A stretch of 6,414 nucleotides of DNA, taken from Actinomycetota bacterium (GTDB lineage: Bacteria > Actinomycetota > Humimicrobiia > Humimicrobiales > Humimicrobiaceae). The DNA lies in the NCBI GenBank assembly GCA_014360385.1, contig JACIXO010000077.1, positions 1 to 6,414 of the forward strand. Reading direction: 5' to 3'. The notes beneath the pieces are model-generated. The model did no database searches. It saw nothing but the letters and a program-made list of their open reading frames with translations, and was not told the origin of the DNA. Below are positions 6,062-6,414 of the stretch, piece after piece (within the stretch, counting starts at the first letter, position 1; every line of letters starts with the position of its first letter). A program made the position numbers and the translations under genes.

Positions 6062-6189
6062 GCTAAGAGAAGATTTTCTAGAGATTAAGTTATAATTTTT
6101 TTCCAAAACAAGTAATTTCGCAAACTTTCCCAAAAAACTTTGTTCAAGAAATTACCTAATAAATGATTTTTCTAAACATACACCATTTG
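6062..6189. other. AT-rich gap between convergent gene relics, with an 8-bp inverted repeat
   Basis: No coding frame is visible. GTAATTTC (6112-6119) and GAAATTAC (6148-6155) are exact reverse complements with a 28-nt loop. The loop contains CAAA (6121-6124) and TTTG (6139-6142), which could pair further. It lies between convergent relics, where a bidirectional terminator would be expected. It lacks GC pairs and flanking T-runs, so that role is weakly supported. Confidence 0.35.
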
Positions 6190-6372
6190 TTAATTTTCTA
6201 ATGCTTCTATCTTTCTAACCTTATCAACTGTTCCGCCAGTCCGCTCTATTGCCAACCATCCCCTCAAAATTTCCTGGGCCAAAGCCTTTCCTATTATTAA
6301 AGAACCCATGGTAAGGATCTGACAGTCATTTGAAAGAATAGATCTCCCGACTTCCGCATTTTCTTCGAATAA
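6190..6372 (-). pseudogene. C-terminal remnant of an RpiB/LacA-LacB family sugar-phosphate isomerase
   Basis: On the minus strand, 60 codons end at TAA (complement of 6190-6192). They match the C-terminal third of the RpiB family: SNDCQILTMGSLIIG corresponds to the usual HNDANVLxLGxRVIG segment. It is followed by ALAQEILRGWL and a GG...VDKVRKIEAL tail. Family members are about 140-160 residues. The catalytic N-terminal part, with its Cys/Asp and phosphate-binding residues, is absent. An in-frame TAA (complement of 6373-6375) lies directly upstream. No frame between there and the window end continues the family, and no start codon precedes the domain. It is a relic. Its GC content is close to 45% in the sampled line, higher than the neighbouring TPI relic. 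Homologues in tetrulose catabolism (DerI/EryI) convert D-erythrulose 4-phosphate to D-erythrose 4-phosphate, which would complement the RLP and TPI paralogue. Ribose-5-phosphate isomerase B or galactose-6-phosphate isomerase is also possible. Confidence 0.72.
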
Positions 6373-6414
6373 TTATACAAAATAGAGAAAAAATAAGCAC
6401 AAATTTTTAAATAT

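Noticed and set aside
6082..6102. Intrinsic terminator before the T-run near 6096-6102
   Set aside because: Only a 4-bp A/T-rich hairpin can be drawn upstream of the run.

Overview
The window comes from a low-GC bacterial genome. Strong Shine-Dalgarno sites (GAGGTGAGG, GGGAGG) and A/T-rich spacers fit an anaerobic Bacillota-type or similar deep-branching lineage, but I cannot name the organism. Three regions differ in composition and state of preservation.

Region 1 (1-2056) holds intact genes on the + strand: a Cof-type HAD phosphatase, a roughly 295-bp AT-rich spacer with possible promoters, an unrecognised 122-residue protein, and a membrane-anchored, probably lipoprotein, single-domain rhodanese. 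Region 2 (2057-3899) looks like a small sugar-isomerase operon. A 9-bp inverted repeat and an extended -10 promoter precede a phosphomannose-isomerase-like cupin. The N-terminal half of a xylose-isomerase-like TIM-barrel epimerase follows and ends abruptly. Sampled lines of coding sequence in regions 1 and 2 run near 47% GC.

Region 3 (about 3900-6414) is visibly more AT-rich (sampled lines 25-40% GC). It contains a full-length RuBisCO-like protein (form IV, not a CO2-fixing RuBisCO) and, 17 bp downstream, a triosephosphate-isomerase paralogue broken by two single-base frameshifts and one stop codon. On the opposite strand lies a 60-codon remnant of the C-terminus of an RpiB-family isomerase. 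In known pathways (D-apiose/3-oxo-isoapionate and erythritol/threitol catabolism), an RLP decarboxylase makes L-erythrulose 1-phosphate. A TPI homologue (LerI/EryH) then makes D-erythrulose 4-phosphate, and an RpiB homologue (DerI/EryI) makes D-erythrose 4-phosphate. Finding these three families together suggests a tetrulose-phosphate catabolic module in which only the RLP still reads as an intact gene. This pathway assignment is inference from family co-occurrence.

No CRISPR array, tRNA, rRNA, transposase or convincing intrinsic terminator was seen.
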